Below are positions 1 to 9,826 of a DNA stretch of 64,000 nucleotides, in pieces. Each line of letters opens with the position of its first letter. Positions within the stretch are counted from its first letter, which is position 1. The position numbers and the translations under genes are program-made. The stretch lies in assembly GCA_046349215.1 (NCBI GenBank), contig JAXMCV010000001.1, positions 1,240,001 through 1,304,000 on the forward strand, read 5' to 3'. The DNA is from JAJXWB01 sp046349215 (lineage in GTDB: Bacteria > Pseudomonadota > Alphaproteobacteria > Rhizobiales > Beijerinckiaceae). The notes below the pieces were generated by a model. That model was not told where the DNA came from. It saw only the letters and a program-made list of their open reading frames with translations, and made no database searches.

Positions 1-193
1 CCTCTTCCAGACCACGCAAATAGATCGTGTTCGCCGTTTCGTCGCTGACGACAAAGCCGAGCGTATCGACGTAGAAGGCGCGGCTGAGGGCGAGGTCCTT
101 GACCTGGAGGACCACGTGGCTCGCGCGTGTGAAGTTGAACGGAGCGCGCTCGTTGGTTGGCAGCAGGGCCGATGGTCTTTCAGACCAGTCCAT
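1..193 (-). CDS. Extradiol ring-cleavage dioxygenase, VOC type (N-terminal fragment at window edge)
   Basis: The gene starts at an ATG at 193 and runs off the left edge, so only its first 64 codons are visible. The translation contains ASHVVLQVKDL followed by SRAFYVDTLGFVVSDE and ends in YLRGLEE. This is the first beta-alpha-beta-beta-beta module of the vicinal-oxygen-chelate fold and resembles the 3,4-dihydroxyphenylacetate / catechol 2,3-dioxygenase group. The His of SHVV is at the place where this family has its first iron ligand; the other ligands lie outside the window. The start overlaps the end of the upstream SDR gene by 14 bp, so the two are probably translationally coupled and may act in one aromatic pathway. 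Substrate is an inference. A non-catalytic glyoxalase-like protein cannot be excluded from the fragment. Confidence 0.7.
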   Translation of the reverse strand, partial: MDWSERPSALLPTNERAPFNFTRASHVVLQVKDLALSRAFYVDTLGFVVSDETANTIYLRGLEE

Positions 194-959
194 GATAGCC
201 GCCTCCGTCGAGTTGCAAATTCTGGCCAGTGATGAAGCCCGCCTGCGCACTGCAGAGGAAGGCGCAGGCGTCGCCGAATTCAGCTGGCGTGCCGAAGCGC
301 TTGGCCGGAAGCTGATCGGCGATGCGTCGACGCGCCTCGTCCCAGCCGATGCCCAAACTTTTCATCATTCTCTCGGTCATGAACCGCTGGCGGTCGGTGT
401 CGATGCGTTCGGGCAGAAGATTGTTGATCGTCACATTGTCCTGCGCCGCGGAAAGGGAGATTGCCTTGCTGGCCGCCGTGAGGCCGGCGCGCGCGGCGGT
501 CGAAAGCTCCATGCTTGGCCGCGGCGATTTCACCATCGCGGAAGTGATGTTGACGATCCGGCCGAAACGGCGCGCCCGCATTCCCGGCAGGAGGGCCCGG
601 ATCATCATCAGGGGCGCGAGCATGTTGGCGCCAACCGCAGCCAGCCAGTCGTCGACGCCGAAGTCGACGAATGCGCCCGGCATCGGTCCGCGGTTGTTGT
701 TGACGAGAATGTCCGCCTCCGGACAGGCCTCGACAAGGCGCTTGCGCCCGTCCTCGGTCTCGATGTCCGCGGCGACGGTCGTCGGACGCCGCCTGGTCGC
801 TTGCTCGATGGCCGTGGCGGCTTCCGCGAGTCGTCCCGGTTCGCGGCCGTTGATGACGACATGGCAGCCTTCCCGCGCAAGAGCGCTGGCGCAGGCGAGC
901 CCCAGACCCTGCGAGGATGCGCAAACAATCGCCTTGCGGCCCGCGATACCGAGGTCCAT
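180..959 (-). CDS. SDR family oxidoreductase lacking the catalytic Tyr
   Basis: A 259-aa short-chain dehydrogenase/reductase with a Rossmann fold. The cofactor glycine motif ASSQGLG lies at residues 14-20, the NNN motif at 87-89, the catalytic-type Ser at S140 (NITSAM) and the Lys at K165. At the place of the usual YxxxK tyrosine the protein has Thr161 (TAASK). A group of 3-oxoacyl-ACP-reductase-like SDRs is known to lack this Tyr, so this may be a family trait rather than damage. It is transcribed towards the extradiol dioxygenase gene and overlaps it by 14 bp. A GntR regulator diverges from its start across a perfect palindrome. Probable role: oxidoreduction of an aromatic-pathway intermediate (inference). 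Confidence 0.85.
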   Translation of the reverse strand: MDLGIAGRKAIVCASSQGLGLACASALAREGCHVVINGREPGRLAEAATAIEQATRRRPTTVAADIETEDGRKRLVEACPEADILVNNNRGPMPGAFVDFGVDDWLAAVGANMLAPLMMIRALLPGMRARRFGRIVNITSAMVKSPRPSMELSTAARAGLTAASKAISLSAAQDNVTINNLLPERIDTDRQRFMTERMMKSLGIGWDEARRRIADQLPAKRFGTPAEFGDACAFLCSAQAGFITGQNLQLDGGGYHGLV

Positions 960-988
960 GCCGGCCCGCCTCCCTTTTCCTGGAGACT

Positions 989-1006
989 AAAATGATCGAT
1001 CATTTT
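989..1006. promoter_or_regulatory. Perfect 18-bp palindrome, candidate GntR operator
   Basis: AAAATGATCGATCATTTT is a perfect inverted repeat in the short gap between the divergent SDR and GntR genes. It lies 30 bp upstream of the SDR start and 18 bp upstream of the regulator start. The position is as expected for autoregulation plus control of the SDR-dioxygenase pair by the adjacent FadR-type repressor. Binding is inferred. Confidence 0.6.
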
Positions 1007-1023
1007 GTCAATTATGAATTTTG

Positions 1024-1797
1024 ATGGATCGTCAAACTGTGGTATTGAATGGCATGAAAAAGCCGAGATTCGATCCGGAGCTGCGGCCAGAGGGCGAGAC
1101 CTTCGCCTCGGTCGCCCACACGCGGCTGCGAGGTGAAATCATCTCCGGAGTGTTTTCTGGCGGAGAAAAACTGCGCGTCCGGCAATTGTGCGAACGCTAC
1201 GGTTTTGGCATTAGTCCGGTCCGCGAAGCGCTGAACCGGCTGTCGAGCGACGGCTTCGTCGTTCAAAGCGACCTGCAGGGTTTCCGTGTTGCAGCGTTGA
1301 GTCTCGATGACCTTCGGGAACTCACGCGAACCCGCGCCTGGCTCAACGAGCGCGCGCTGCGCGAATCCATTGCGCGGGGCGATCACTCCTGGGAAGAGGC
1401 CATTGTCATCTCGCATCACCGACTTTCTCGAACAAGGCGCTGGCTCGGCGAGGAAGCGTCGGACGGTGTGAATCCCGAGTGGGAAACCGCCCACCGCGCA
1501 TTCCACACGTCCTTGATCGCCGGCTGCCAGTCGCGCTGGCTGATCGGCTATTGCGAGCAATTGTTCGATATGGCTGATCGATACCGTCACATTTCGCGCA
1601 CCGCGGCCGCACGCCGTTCGAGAGGGCCGGACGAACACAGGCTGATCATGGAAGCGACGATCGCCCGCGATTCCGATCTCGCCGTCTCGCGATTGGTCGA
1701 GCATTTCCAAAAGACGGCGAAGCATTGCGAGGCGGCGTTCGCTTCCGGCCCGCAAGCGTCTTCGAGCGCGTCAGGCCACAGGGCAAGGATCGCGTGA
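1024..1797 (+). CDS. GntR family transcriptional regulator, FadR/FCD subfamily
   Basis: About 257 aa. The N-terminal winged helix-turn-helix covers roughly residues 25-95 and includes LRVRQLCERYGFGISPVREAL and the wing following LSSDGF. An alpha-helical FCD ligand-binding domain follows, with conserved-looking AHRAFHTSLIAGC and DEHRLIMEA segments that carry the usual metal/ligand His and acidic residues. FCD regulators respond to small organic acids. The gene is divergent from the SDR/dioxygenase pair, so it is probably their local regulator. The ATG at 1024 is preferred. A TTG at 1021 and an ATG at 1054 are alternatives, and none has a strong ribosome binding site. Confidence 0.85.
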   Translation: MDRQTVVLNGMKKPRFDPELRPEGETFASVAHTRLRGEIISGVFSGGEKLRVRQLCERYGFGISPVREALNRLSSDGFVVQSDLQGFRVAALSLDDLRELTRTRAWLNERALRESIARGDHSWEEAIVISHHRLSRTRRWLGEEASDGVNPEWETAHRAFHTSLIAGCQSRWLIGYCEQLFDMADRYRHISRTAAARRSRGPDEHRLIMEATIARDSDLAVSRLVEHFQKTAKHCEAAFASGPQASSSASGHRARIA

Positions 1798-2085
1798 TGC
1801 TGTTCGAGCAGGCGATAACGTGCGACGCGAAGACATGATCGGCAGGTCCGAGCGAGCATGGGCCGGACAAAGCGCGTTCGCCGCCAGCACTCGTAAGACT
1901 TGAAGACATTGACCAGATTCATGCAGCAATGGTTCGGTCACATATTTGCGACCGAACCGGCCTGCGGCTCCCCCCAAGTTCGGCCTGCGCAAGCGTGGGG
2001 GCGAGATTTCGCTCCTCTCTGGCAGCGCCAGCCCGACCCGAGCCATCGCCTCGCCCCGGCGTCCGGGCCGCGCTAGTTTGCCCGC

Positions 2086-2697
2086 ATGCCTTTTCCCAAC
2101 CCCGCTTTTCTGCTGGCGCCGGGCGCAGGCGCGTCGAGCGCCCATCCGCGCATGCAGGACCTTGCACGCCTGCTCGCGCCGTTCGGCGCCGTCCAGACGA
2201 TGGACTATCCCTACGCGCTCAATGGAAAGAAGCGCCCCGACCCGCTGCCGCGGCTTGTCGAGGCGCATCGGGCGGCTCTGGACGCGTTGGCCGCCCGCCA
2301 TGACGGCCAGATCTTCCTCGTCGGCAAGAGTATGGGCGGGCGTGTCGGCTGCCATGTCGCGCTGGACGCGAAAGTCGCCGGGCTCGTCTGCTTCGGATAC
2401 CCGCTCTGCGGAGCGGGCGATCCCAAGAAACTTCGCGACGGGGTTCTGATTGCAACGCGAACGCCGGTCATGTTCGTGCAGGGGACGCGCGATCCCCTCT
2501 GCCCGCTCGATCTGCTGGAAAATGTTCGTCGGAAAATGTCAGCGCCATCCGTCCTTCATGTGGTGGATGGCGGCGATCATTCGCTTGTCGTGACGAAGAC
2601 CGCGCTCAAGGCCAGGGGATGGACGCAGGCCGACAGCGACGAGCGGATCGGGGCGGCGGTTCGCGCCTTCGTCGATTCTGTCCGTCCCGCGACCTGA
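2086..2697 (+). CDS. Alpha/beta hydrolase, KANL3/Tex30 (dienelactone hydrolase-like) family
   Basis: A 203-aa cytoplasmic alpha/beta hydrolase with the core fold only. LLAPGAGA near the N-terminus looks like the oxyanion-hole loop. GKSMGGR, around residue 84, is the nucleophile elbow with catalytic Ser. FVQGTRDPLCP carries the acidic residue and VDGGDHSL the catalytic His. The family is predicted to hydrolyse esters or thioesters, but the substrate is unknown. The 288-bp gap upstream (1798-2085) shows no convincing gene. The next gene, marC-like, follows after 86 bp on the same strand. Confidence 0.85.
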   Translation: MPFPNPAFLLAPGAGASSAHPRMQDLARLLAPFGAVQTMDYPYALNGKKRPDPLPRLVEAHRAALDALAARHDGQIFLVGKSMGGRVGCHVALDAKVAGLVCFGYPLCGAGDPKKLRDGVLIATRTPVMFVQGTRDPLCPLDLLENVRRKMSAPSVLHVVDGGDHSLVVTKTALKARGWTQADSDERIGAAVRAFVDSVRPAT

Positions 2698-2783
2698 ACT
2701 TTTTCGCCCGCCCTTCCCCGCGCGGCCTCCCTCCGGTCTAATAGGCGACGAATCCGACCGGCCCTCCCGCAAACAGGACCCGC

Positions 2784-3437
2784 ATGAGCCGTGAATTGAC
2801 CCTGTTCGTCGGCACGTTCACGACGCTGCTGGCCATCATCAATCCGCTGGAGGTGCTGCCCATCTTCCTCAAGCTGCTGGCCGGCCGGGATGACGCCACG
2901 CATCGCGCGGTGGCCGCCAAGGCATGCCTCTACGCCGCGCTGCTCGCCTTCTTCTTTCTCGTCTTCGGTAATCTGATGCTGCGGCTGTTCGACGTGCCGC
3001 TGTCGATGGTGCGGATCGTCGGCGGCATCATTCTCGTGAAGATCGGCTTCGAACTGTTCTCGCCATCGCCGTCGGGCGGCGGCCTCGGCAATGCCGACAG
3101 CGACAATCTCGACGCCATCGCTTTCGTACCGCTCGCCATGCCGCTGATGTTCGGACCCGGCGCGATCGCCACAATTCTCGGCATGACCGCAACGATCAAG
3201 ACCTCGTCGACCGAGATCGCGGCGCTCATCGCCGTATCGGGCGCGATCGTCGCCACCATGCTGGCTACCTATCTGTGCCTGGCGCACGCCGACCGGCTCA
3301 CGCGTGTTCTCGGACAGATGGGGATCGACGCCGCTACCCGCATCGTGGGTTTCTTTGTGTCGGCAATGGGCGTCGGCCTGGTGTTCAACGGCGTGATCGA
3401 GGGTCTGCAGAGCCACGGCATCACGACGTTGCATTGA
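2784..3437 (+). CDS. MarC family integral membrane protein
   Basis: 217 aa with about six hydrophobic segments in the pattern of the MarC family. These include the N-terminal FTTLLAIINPLEVLPIFL, the glycine-rich RIVGGIILVKIGFELF, and the AMPLMFGPGAIATI segment in the middle. The two conserved NP/GP turns are typical of the family, which resembles LysE-type exporters. The function of MarC proteins is unsettled: the original link to multiple antibiotic resistance was not upheld, and no substrate can be named. Only 20 bp separate it from otnC, so the two may be co-transcribed. Confidence 0.9.
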   Translation: MSRELTLFVGTFTTLLAIINPLEVLPIFLKLLAGRDDATHRAVAAKACLYAALLAFFFLVFGNLMLRLFDVPLSMVRIVGGIILVKIGFELFSPSPSGGGLGNADSDNLDAIAFVPLAMPLMFGPGAIATILGMTATIKTSSTEIAALIAVSGAIVATMLATYLCLAHADRLTRVLGQMGIDAATRIVGFFVSAMGVGLVFNGVIEGLQSHGITTLH

Positions 3438-3457
3438 GATCGAGACGGAGCGGCGGC

Positions 3458-4174
3458 ATGAGCGAAGCACGTTTGCGCGAACAGGTCTGCCGCTTCGCAC
3501 GCTCGCTGTTCGAGCGCGGACTGACGCCGGGCTCGTCAGGCAATATCTCGGTACGGCTCGACGACGGCGGCTGGCTGGCGACGCCGACCAACGCCTCAAT
3601 GGGCTTTCTCGATCCGGCGCGACTGTCGCGCGTCGACGCGTCCGGCCGGCATGTCGACGGCGACAGGCCGACGAAAGAAATCCCTCTGCATTCGGCAGTG
3701 TACGAGACGAGCCCGGCCAAAGCGATCGTGCATCTGCATTCCACGCATTGCGTGGCGCTGAGCATGCTGCCCGGCCTCGATCCAGGTTGCGCGCTGCCGG
3801 CGCTGACGCCCTACCAGCTCATGCGCTGCGGCGCGACGGCGCTTGTGCCGTACTTCCGGCCGGGCGATCCGGCGGTGGCGGACGCCATCCGTGCGCTGGA
3901 GGGCAGACACACGTCGATCCTGCTCGCCAATCATGGGCCCGTCGTCTCGGGCGACAGCCTGGAAGCGGCCGTATTCAATTGCGAGGAGCTGGAAGAGAGC
4001 GCCAGGCTGTACATGATCCTGCGAGAAACACACGCCCGCTTCATGACGCGCGCGCAAGTAGAAGACGTGGCGCGGACCTTCCGGCCCGACCTGCCTGTAT
4101 CTCGTTTCGTCTGCTCGGACGGCGCGGACAATTCCGGCTGCACGCACGAGGGCTGCGCGGGACACAAGGCCTAA
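3458..4174 (+). CDS. otnC: Class II aldolase, probable 3-oxo-tetronate 4-phosphate decarboxylase
   Basis: 238 aa of the class II aldolase/adducin family. The metal site is complete: H92 and H94 in VHLHSTH, H159 in LANHGP, with the catalytic-type E74 in KEIPLH. The phosphate-binding SSGNIS is at residues 26-31. In the four-carbon acid sugar pathway OtnC decarboxylates 3-oxo-tetronate 4-phosphate to dihydroxyacetone phosphate. The assignment is strengthened by the convergent otnK and otnI genes, whose products supply that substrate. The start used is the ATG after GGCGGC at 3458; longer upstream frames overlap the MarC gene. otnC and otnK converge with stops only 2 bp apart, an unusual arrangement because these genes usually form one operon. 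Confidence 0.88.
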   Translation: MSEARLREQVCRFARSLFERGLTPGSSGNISVRLDDGGWLATPTNASMGFLDPARLSRVDASGRHVDGDRPTKEIPLHSAVYETSPAKAIVHLHSTHCVALSMLPGLDPGCALPALTPYQLMRCGATALVPYFRPGDPAVADAIRALEGRHTSILLANHGPVVSGDSLEAAVFNCEELEESARLYMILRETHARFMTRAQVEDVARTFRPDLPVSRFVCSDGADNSGCTHEGCAGHKA

Positions 4175-4176
4175 GA

Positions 4177-5460
4177 TCAGCCCATCATCGCAAACGCCTT
4201 CTCGAAGAAATCCTGCCCGCCGAAATTTCCGGATTTCAGCGCCAGCCGCATTTCCGGCCCCTTCCAGCCCGCCGTGCGGAGGATTGGCACCCCGGCGGCT
4301 ATTTCCTCCTCGACGAGGAAGGCGGGAACCCCCAGACGATCGACCGTCGCGCCGGACGTTTCGCCGCCAGCGACGACCAGACGACGCACGCCCCTGTCGA
4401 CAAGCGCCGCCGCGATGCGCGCCGTCGCCTGCTCGATCGCGGCGCCCGCGTGCTCCCGTCCATGCTGCGCCTGCAGCCTTGCGACCTCCTCCGGTGGCGC
4501 GCTGGAGGCGATCAGGACCGGCCCCTTGCCGACGCGTTCGGCCGCCCAGCCGACCGCCGCCGCGAGCTCCGCCTCCGCGTCGCTGGAGAGAAGTCGCGAC
4601 GTGTCGAGGCGCAATACCGGCATGACCCTTTCGGCGCGCGCGATCTGCTGCAGCGTCGCCTGCGAGCAACTCCCTGCGACAGCAGCGGCCAGCCCGCCCA
4701 CTTTCGCTTTCGCGTCAGCGGCCGATGTTGCGGCGCGCGTGCGCCTGGCCCTCACGGCGGCGCGGGCAAGGCCGAGGCCGAGACCCGACGCGCCGGTCGA
4801 GACGGGCGCGGCGAAAGCAATCTCGCCCAGAATCTCGAGGTCGCGCTCGAACACGGCGTCGGCAATGCAGGAGGCGACGCCGTCTTTCTCCAGCGCCGCG
4901 AGTCGCTCCGCGGCGGCGACGGCTCCCTGCGCGATCGCGTCGAGCGGCAAGAGCCCGACCTTTCCCTTCGACTGGGCGGCCAGCACGCGCACGAGATTTG
5001 AATCGTGCATCGGGTTCAGCGGGTGATCCTTCAGCGGACTCTCGTTCAAGGGCACATCGCCGACGAACAGATGGCCACGATAGACGGTACGGCCAGTTTC
5101 GGGAAAAGCCGGCGTGACAATCGCGATATGTTCGCGATGGTCGGCGCGCAAAGCTTCTGTTACCGGTCCGATATTGCCTGCGTCGGTGGAATCGAAGGTC
5201 GAGCAGATCTTGTACATGACATGCGCGGCGCCCCGCGCGCGCATCCATTTATCGGCGGCTCGCGCCGCGGCGACGGCCTCGACGGCCGGCGCCGACCTGA
5301 TCTTCAGCGAGACGACGACGGCGTCGACCTCCGGCAGCACCAGGTCGGCCGATGGAACGCCGATGGTCTGCACGGTCGCCAGCCCGTTTTTGGCCAGCGT
5401 GTTCGCGAGGTCGGAGGCGCCCGTGTAGTCGTCGGCGATGGCTCCGAGCACGATGGCCAT
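4177..5460 (-). CDS. otnK: 3-oxo-tetronate kinase (four-carbon acid sugar kinase family)
   Basis: 427 aa of the DUF1537 (four-carbon acid sugar kinase) family. The N-terminal sugar-acid domain starts with GAIADDYTGASDLAN and includes YKICSTFDST and TPAFPETGRTVYRGHLFV. The C-terminal nucleotide-binding domain carries VAGGETSGATV. OtnK phosphorylates 3-oxo-tetronate with ATP. The ATG at 5458-5460 overlaps the TGA of the upstream isomerase gene (ATGA), so the two are translationally coupled. Product flow is OtnI, then OtnK, then OtnC to dihydroxyacetone phosphate. Length and motif order match the family. Confidence 0.92.
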   Translation of the reverse strand: MAIVLGAIADDYTGASDLANTLAKNGLATVQTIGVPSADLVLPEVDAVVVSLKIRSAPAVEAVAAARAADKWMRARGAAHVMYKICSTFDSTDAGNIGPVTEALRADHREHIAIVTPAFPETGRTVYRGHLFVGDVPLNESPLKDHPLNPMHDSNLVRVLAAQSKGKVGLLPLDAIAQGAVAAAERLAALEKDGVASCIADAVFERDLEILGEIAFAAPVSTGASGLGLGLARAAVRARRTRAATSAADAKAKVGGLAAAVAGSCSQATLQQIARAERVMPVLRLDTSRLLSSDAEAELAAAVGWAAERVGKGPVLIASSAPPEEVARLQAQHGREHAGAAIEQATARIAAALVDRGVRRLVVAGGETSGATVDRLGVPAFLVEEEIAAGVPILRTAGWKGPEMRLALKSGNFGGQDFFEKAFAMMG

Positions 5461-6236
5461 CACGATCTCCTGTATGTCGAGAACCAGCCGAGGCCATCGA
5501 GCGTCTTGCCGCGCGGATTGTACTCGCAGCCGACGAAGCCGTCGTATCCCAGCGCATCGAGCTCGGCGAAGACGAAGGGATAGTTGATCTCTTCGCCGTC
5601 GGGCTCGTTGCGCGACGGGATCGAGGCGATCTGCACGTGGCCGGAGATCGGCATGAACTTGCGCAGACCCATGATCACGTCGCCATGGATGATCTGGCGA
5701 TGATAGACGTCGAATTGCAGCTTGACGTTCGATGCGCCGCTTTCTGCGATGACGGCCGCCGCCTGATCGAAATCGTTGAGAAAATAGCCGGGCATGTTGC
5801 GCGCGTTGATCGGTTCCAGCAGCAGGTCGATCTTGTGTTGCGCGAGCTTTTCCGCCGCGTAGGCGACCGAGCGGCGATAGGCGGCCCGGGCTTGCGGATT
5901 CGCGCTGTCGGCATGACCCGACATGAGATGAATGCGCTTGACGCCAGTCGCCTTGGCGTAGCCGAGCGCCTGGTCGACGCCCTTCTTCAGGTCGTCGAAG
6001 CGATCCGGCAGAGCCGCAACCCCGCGCTCGCCGGCCGCCCAGTCGCCGGGCGGCATGTTGAACAGGGCCTGCGTGAGACGATGACGCTGCAGCCGCTCGC
6101 CAATGGCGTCGGCCGGATGTTCGTAGGGAAAGAGATATTCGACCGCGGAGAAGCCGGCGTCCGCAGCCGCGGAGAAGCGATCGAGGAACGGCCATTCCGT
6201 GAACATCATGGAAAGGTTGGCGGCGAATTTCGGCAT
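5460..6236 (-). CDS. otnI: 2-oxo-tetronate isomerase (hydroxypyruvate isomerase family)
   Basis: 258-aa TIM-barrel protein of the xylose isomerase-like/hydroxypyruvate isomerase family. It starts MPKFAANLSMMFTE and contains AGFSAVEYLFPYEH, LEPINARNMPGYFL and KLQFDVYHRQIIHGD, which carry the metal-binding Glu, Asp and His residues; GCEYNPRGKT is near the C-terminus. In context it converts 2-oxo-tetronate to 3-oxo-tetronate for OtnK, with which it overlaps by 1-3 bp. The start at 6236 is chosen because the family begins at this motif; 20 codons of upstream open frame look non-coding. The aspA gene lies 79 bp upstream on the same strand. Confidence 0.9.
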   Translation of the reverse strand: MPKFAANLSMMFTEWPFLDRFSAAADAGFSAVEYLFPYEHPADAIGERLQRHRLTQALFNMPPGDWAAGERGVAALPDRFDDLKKGVDQALGYAKATGVKRIHLMSGHADSANPQARAAYRRSVAYAAEKLAQHKIDLLLEPINARNMPGYFLNDFDQAAAVIAESGASNVKLQFDVYHRQIIHGDVIMGLRKFMPISGHVQIASIPSRNEPDGEEINYPFVFAELDALGYDGFVGCEYNPRGKTLDGLGWFSTYRRS

Positions 6237-6315
6237 GCGCGCTCCCTGGATCGCGTCGTCTCGTTTCTTCTCGCAAGTCTTGCATATCAGGCCCATGGGA
6301 CGCCACCGGCCCGGA

Positions 6316-7716
<1,401 letters not shown>

Positions 7717-7804
7717 ATGGTCCTCCCGGGCCGTCTTTTCTGGTCAGTATGGCGTATTTCCAGCTGTCTGGTACACAGGAGCCGCCTCCGAAGGACAATT
7801 GCGC

Positions 7805-8689
7805 ATGAATTTGCCGCCCAAACCTCGCGTCGTCTATGCGCAGGGCCGCTTCGTGCCGATCGAGGAAGCCTCAGTGCCGATCATGGATCGCGGCTTCCTG
7901 TTCGGCGACGGCATCTACGAGGTGACCGCCGTGCTCGACGGAAAGTTCGTCGACAACGAGCCGCACCTGGCGCGCCTCGAGCGATCCCTGTCGGCGATCG
8001 GCATTCGCAATCCCTTCAGCGCCGGGCAATGGACCGCGCTGCAACGCAATCTTGTCGACTACAACGCGTTGCGAGAGGGCATCGTCTATATCCAGGTGAC
8101 GCGGGGCGTTTTCGAGCGGGAATTTACCTGCCCCGACGAAGTCGAACCCAATGTCGTGATGTTCACGCAGGCGAAGAACATTCGAGAAAATCCTTCCGCC
8201 GAGACCGGGGTCGCGGTGATTTCCACGCCGGACCTGCGCTGGGCGCGGCGCGACATCAAGTCCACCTCGCTGCTCGCTCAGGTGCTCGCCAAGCAGGAGG
8301 CGCGTGCGGCGGGCGTCGCCGAAGCGTGGATGGTCGAGGACGGCATGGTGACGGAGGGCGCATCGTCCACCGCCTTCATCATCAATGCGCGAAACGAGAT
8401 CGTGACACGGCCCCTGTCGAACGCGATCCTGCCGGGCGTCACGCGCTCCTGCGTGCTGGCGCTGGCTGACGAAAAGGGATTGTCGCTCGCCGAGCGGCCG
8501 TTCTCGATCGCCGAAGCGATCGCGGCGCGCGAAGCCTTTCTCACAAGCGCCTCGACGTTCGTCATGCCCGTGGTCTCGATCGACGGCAAGACGATAGGCG
8601 ATGGCGCTCCCGGACCGCTAACGCGCCAATTGCGCAAGATGTATTTCGCCGCCATCGACGCCGAGCGCCACAGGGAGACTGCGGAGTGA
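7805..8689 (+). CDS. Class IV PLP aminotransferase, D-amino acid aminotransferase-like
   Basis: 294 aa of the fold-type IV aminotransferases (D-amino acid transaminase, branched-chain transaminase, aminodeoxychorismate lyase). DRGFLFGDGIYEV (28-40) is the characteristic N-terminal block. K152 in RRDIKSTSLL is the expected Schiff-base lysine. The EGASSTAFI block binds the cofactor phosphate. The QVTRGVFERE segment resembles the substrate-side motif of D-alanine transaminase, so that activity is the best guess, but substrate cannot be fixed by eye. The ATG at 7805 is used; 32 codons of open frame upstream overlap the divergent promoter region. The GTG of the next gene overlaps its stop. Confidence 0.85.
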   Translation: MNLPPKPRVVYAQGRFVPIEEASVPIMDRGFLFGDGIYEVTAVLDGKFVDNEPHLARLERSLSAIGIRNPFSAGQWTALQRNLVDYNALREGIVYIQVTRGVFEREFTCPDEVEPNVVMFTQAKNIRENPSAETGVAVISTPDLRWARRDIKSTSLLAQVLAKQEARAAGVAEAWMVEDGMVTEGASSTAFIINARNEIVTRPLSNAILPGVTRSCVLALADEKGLSLAERPFSIAEAIAAREAFLTSASTFVMPVVSIDGKTIGDGAPGPLTRQLRKMYFAAIDAERHRETAE

Positions 8690-9471
8690 CACCAGACGCA
8701 AAGCGCGCCGCCTCGGAGCTACTTTACAAGACATGGATGGCAGGGGACGTCATCGAGGCGCTGCCAGCGTCGATGCGACCGACGACGAGATCGGAGGGCT
8801 ACGAGGTCCAGGCGCTGCTCGAAAGGAAACTCGGATCCCTATTCGGCTGGAAAATCGCCGCCACCAGTCTCGCGGGCCAGAATCACATCAACGTCGACGG
8901 ACCGCTGGCAGGACGCATCTTTGCGAGCCGAGTCTTTGGCGATGGAGCGATTATACCGTTCGGCGCCAATCGCATGGCGGTTGCCGAAGCCGAATTCGCG
9001 TTCCGCATGGCCCGCGACCTGCCGCCGCGCGACGCCGAATATTCCGTCGACGACGTTCTCGACGCAGTGGCCAGCGTTCATGTCGGCATAGAGGTCCCGG
9101 ATTCGCGCTATGCCGATTTCATCACAGTGGGCGCAGCGCAACTGATCGCTGACAACGCGTGCGCGCATTACTTCCTCGCCGCGCCCTCCACCGGGACGGA
9201 CTGGCGGAGACTCGATCTTGCCGCGCATCCCGTCATTGCACGCGTCGAAGGAAAGTTCGAACGACATGGGGTCGGAGCAAATGCGCTCGGAGATCCGCGT
9301 GTCGCGCTCGCCTGGCTCGTCAACGAACTCTCGCGAAGCGGCGTGACGTTGCGCGCCGGGGAGATGGTGACGACCGGCACCTGCGTGCAGCCATTGGAGA
9401 TTGCGCCGGGCGATCGCGTGACCGTCGACCTCGGCATAATCGGAAAAGCGAGCGTGAGCTTTGGTGCGTAG
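8686..9471 (+). CDS. 2-keto-4-pentenoate hydratase-type protein (fumarylacetoacetate hydrolase-like fold)
   Basis: 261 aa, GTG start overlapping the TGA of the aminotransferase gene (GTGA), so translationally coupled. It follows the pattern of the MhpD/HpaH hydratases: GYEVQALLE, LFGWKIAATS, an AEAEFAFRMARDLP segment with the metal-binding Glu residues, and IEVPDSRYADF. These enzymes add water to 2-oxo-alkenoates made by meta-cleavage of aromatics. HpaH in the homoprotocatechuate pathway is one candidate, since hpaE and hpaD are about 8-10 kb away. Coupling to an aminotransferase suggests it could instead serve another 2-oxo acid route. Substrate is not determined. Confidence 0.8.
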   Translation: MTPDAKRAASELLYKTWMAGDVIEALPASMRPTTRSEGYEVQALLERKLGSLFGWKIAATSLAGQNHINVDGPLAGRIFASRVFGDGAIIPFGANRMAVAEAEFAFRMARDLPPRDAEYSVDDVLDAVASVHVGIEVPDSRYADFITVGAAQLIADNACAHYFLAAPSTGTDWRRLDLAAHPVIARVEGKFERHGVGANALGDPRVALAWLVNELSRSGVTLRAGEMVTTGTCVQPLEIAPGDRVTVDLGIIGKASVSFGA

Positions 9472-9476
9472 GACGC

Positions 9477-9794
9477 TCACCTGCTCTTCGAGAGGTGCCT
9501 GGCCAGGAAGCCGCTCATCTCGAACATGGTCGCCCGCTCCTTGCCAAAGATCGGCTTGAGCTTGTCATCTGCGACGATCTCGCGTCGGTTCTTCTCATCC
9601 TGAAGCTTGTGCTTCTTGATGTAGTCCCACATCTTGCTCACCGCCTCCGTGCGAGGCAACGGCTCCTCGCCGACGACGGCCGCAAGCTCCGGCGTCGGCT
9701 TGAGCGGCGCATTGAAGGCGGCGTTCCCGTGCGCCTTGCCGCTTTGTTTCGTACCGGCCTTTTCGCCCGACCCGACTGCTGGCGACTTGGTCAT
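9477..9794 (-). CDS. SWIB/MDM2 domain protein
   Basis: 105 aa. The N-terminal 25 residues are Lys/Ser/Gly-rich and probably disordered. The rest is a SWIB domain: LKPTPELAAVVGEEPLPRTE, then VSKMWDYIKKHKLQDEKNRR and a C-terminal FEMSGFLARHLS. Stand-alone SWIB proteins occur in many Alphaproteobacteria and in chlamydiae, where a DNA-topology or chromatin-like role is suspected but not proven. The start at 9794 gives the only sensible N-terminus. It converges with the hydratase gene 5 bp away. A GGAAC-N17-GGTT sequence lies 33 bp upstream, a weak match to the general-stress promoter. Confidence 0.85.
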   Translation of the reverse strand: MTKSPAVGSGEKAGTKQSGKAHGNAAFNAPLKPTPELAAVVGEEPLPRTEAVSKMWDYIKKHKLQDEKNRREIVADDKLKPIFGKERATMFEMSGFLARHLSKSR

Positions 9795-9826
9795 TGTTCT
9801 CGTCTCCGCTCCGAATTCGGGGGGAG

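Noticed and set aside
5461..6306. Continuous 709-codon frame that joins otnK to upstream sequence
   Set aside because: Upstream of the otnK ATG the frame is a shadow of otnI; the real otnI is in another frame and overlaps otnK by ATGA. No fusion protein is supported.
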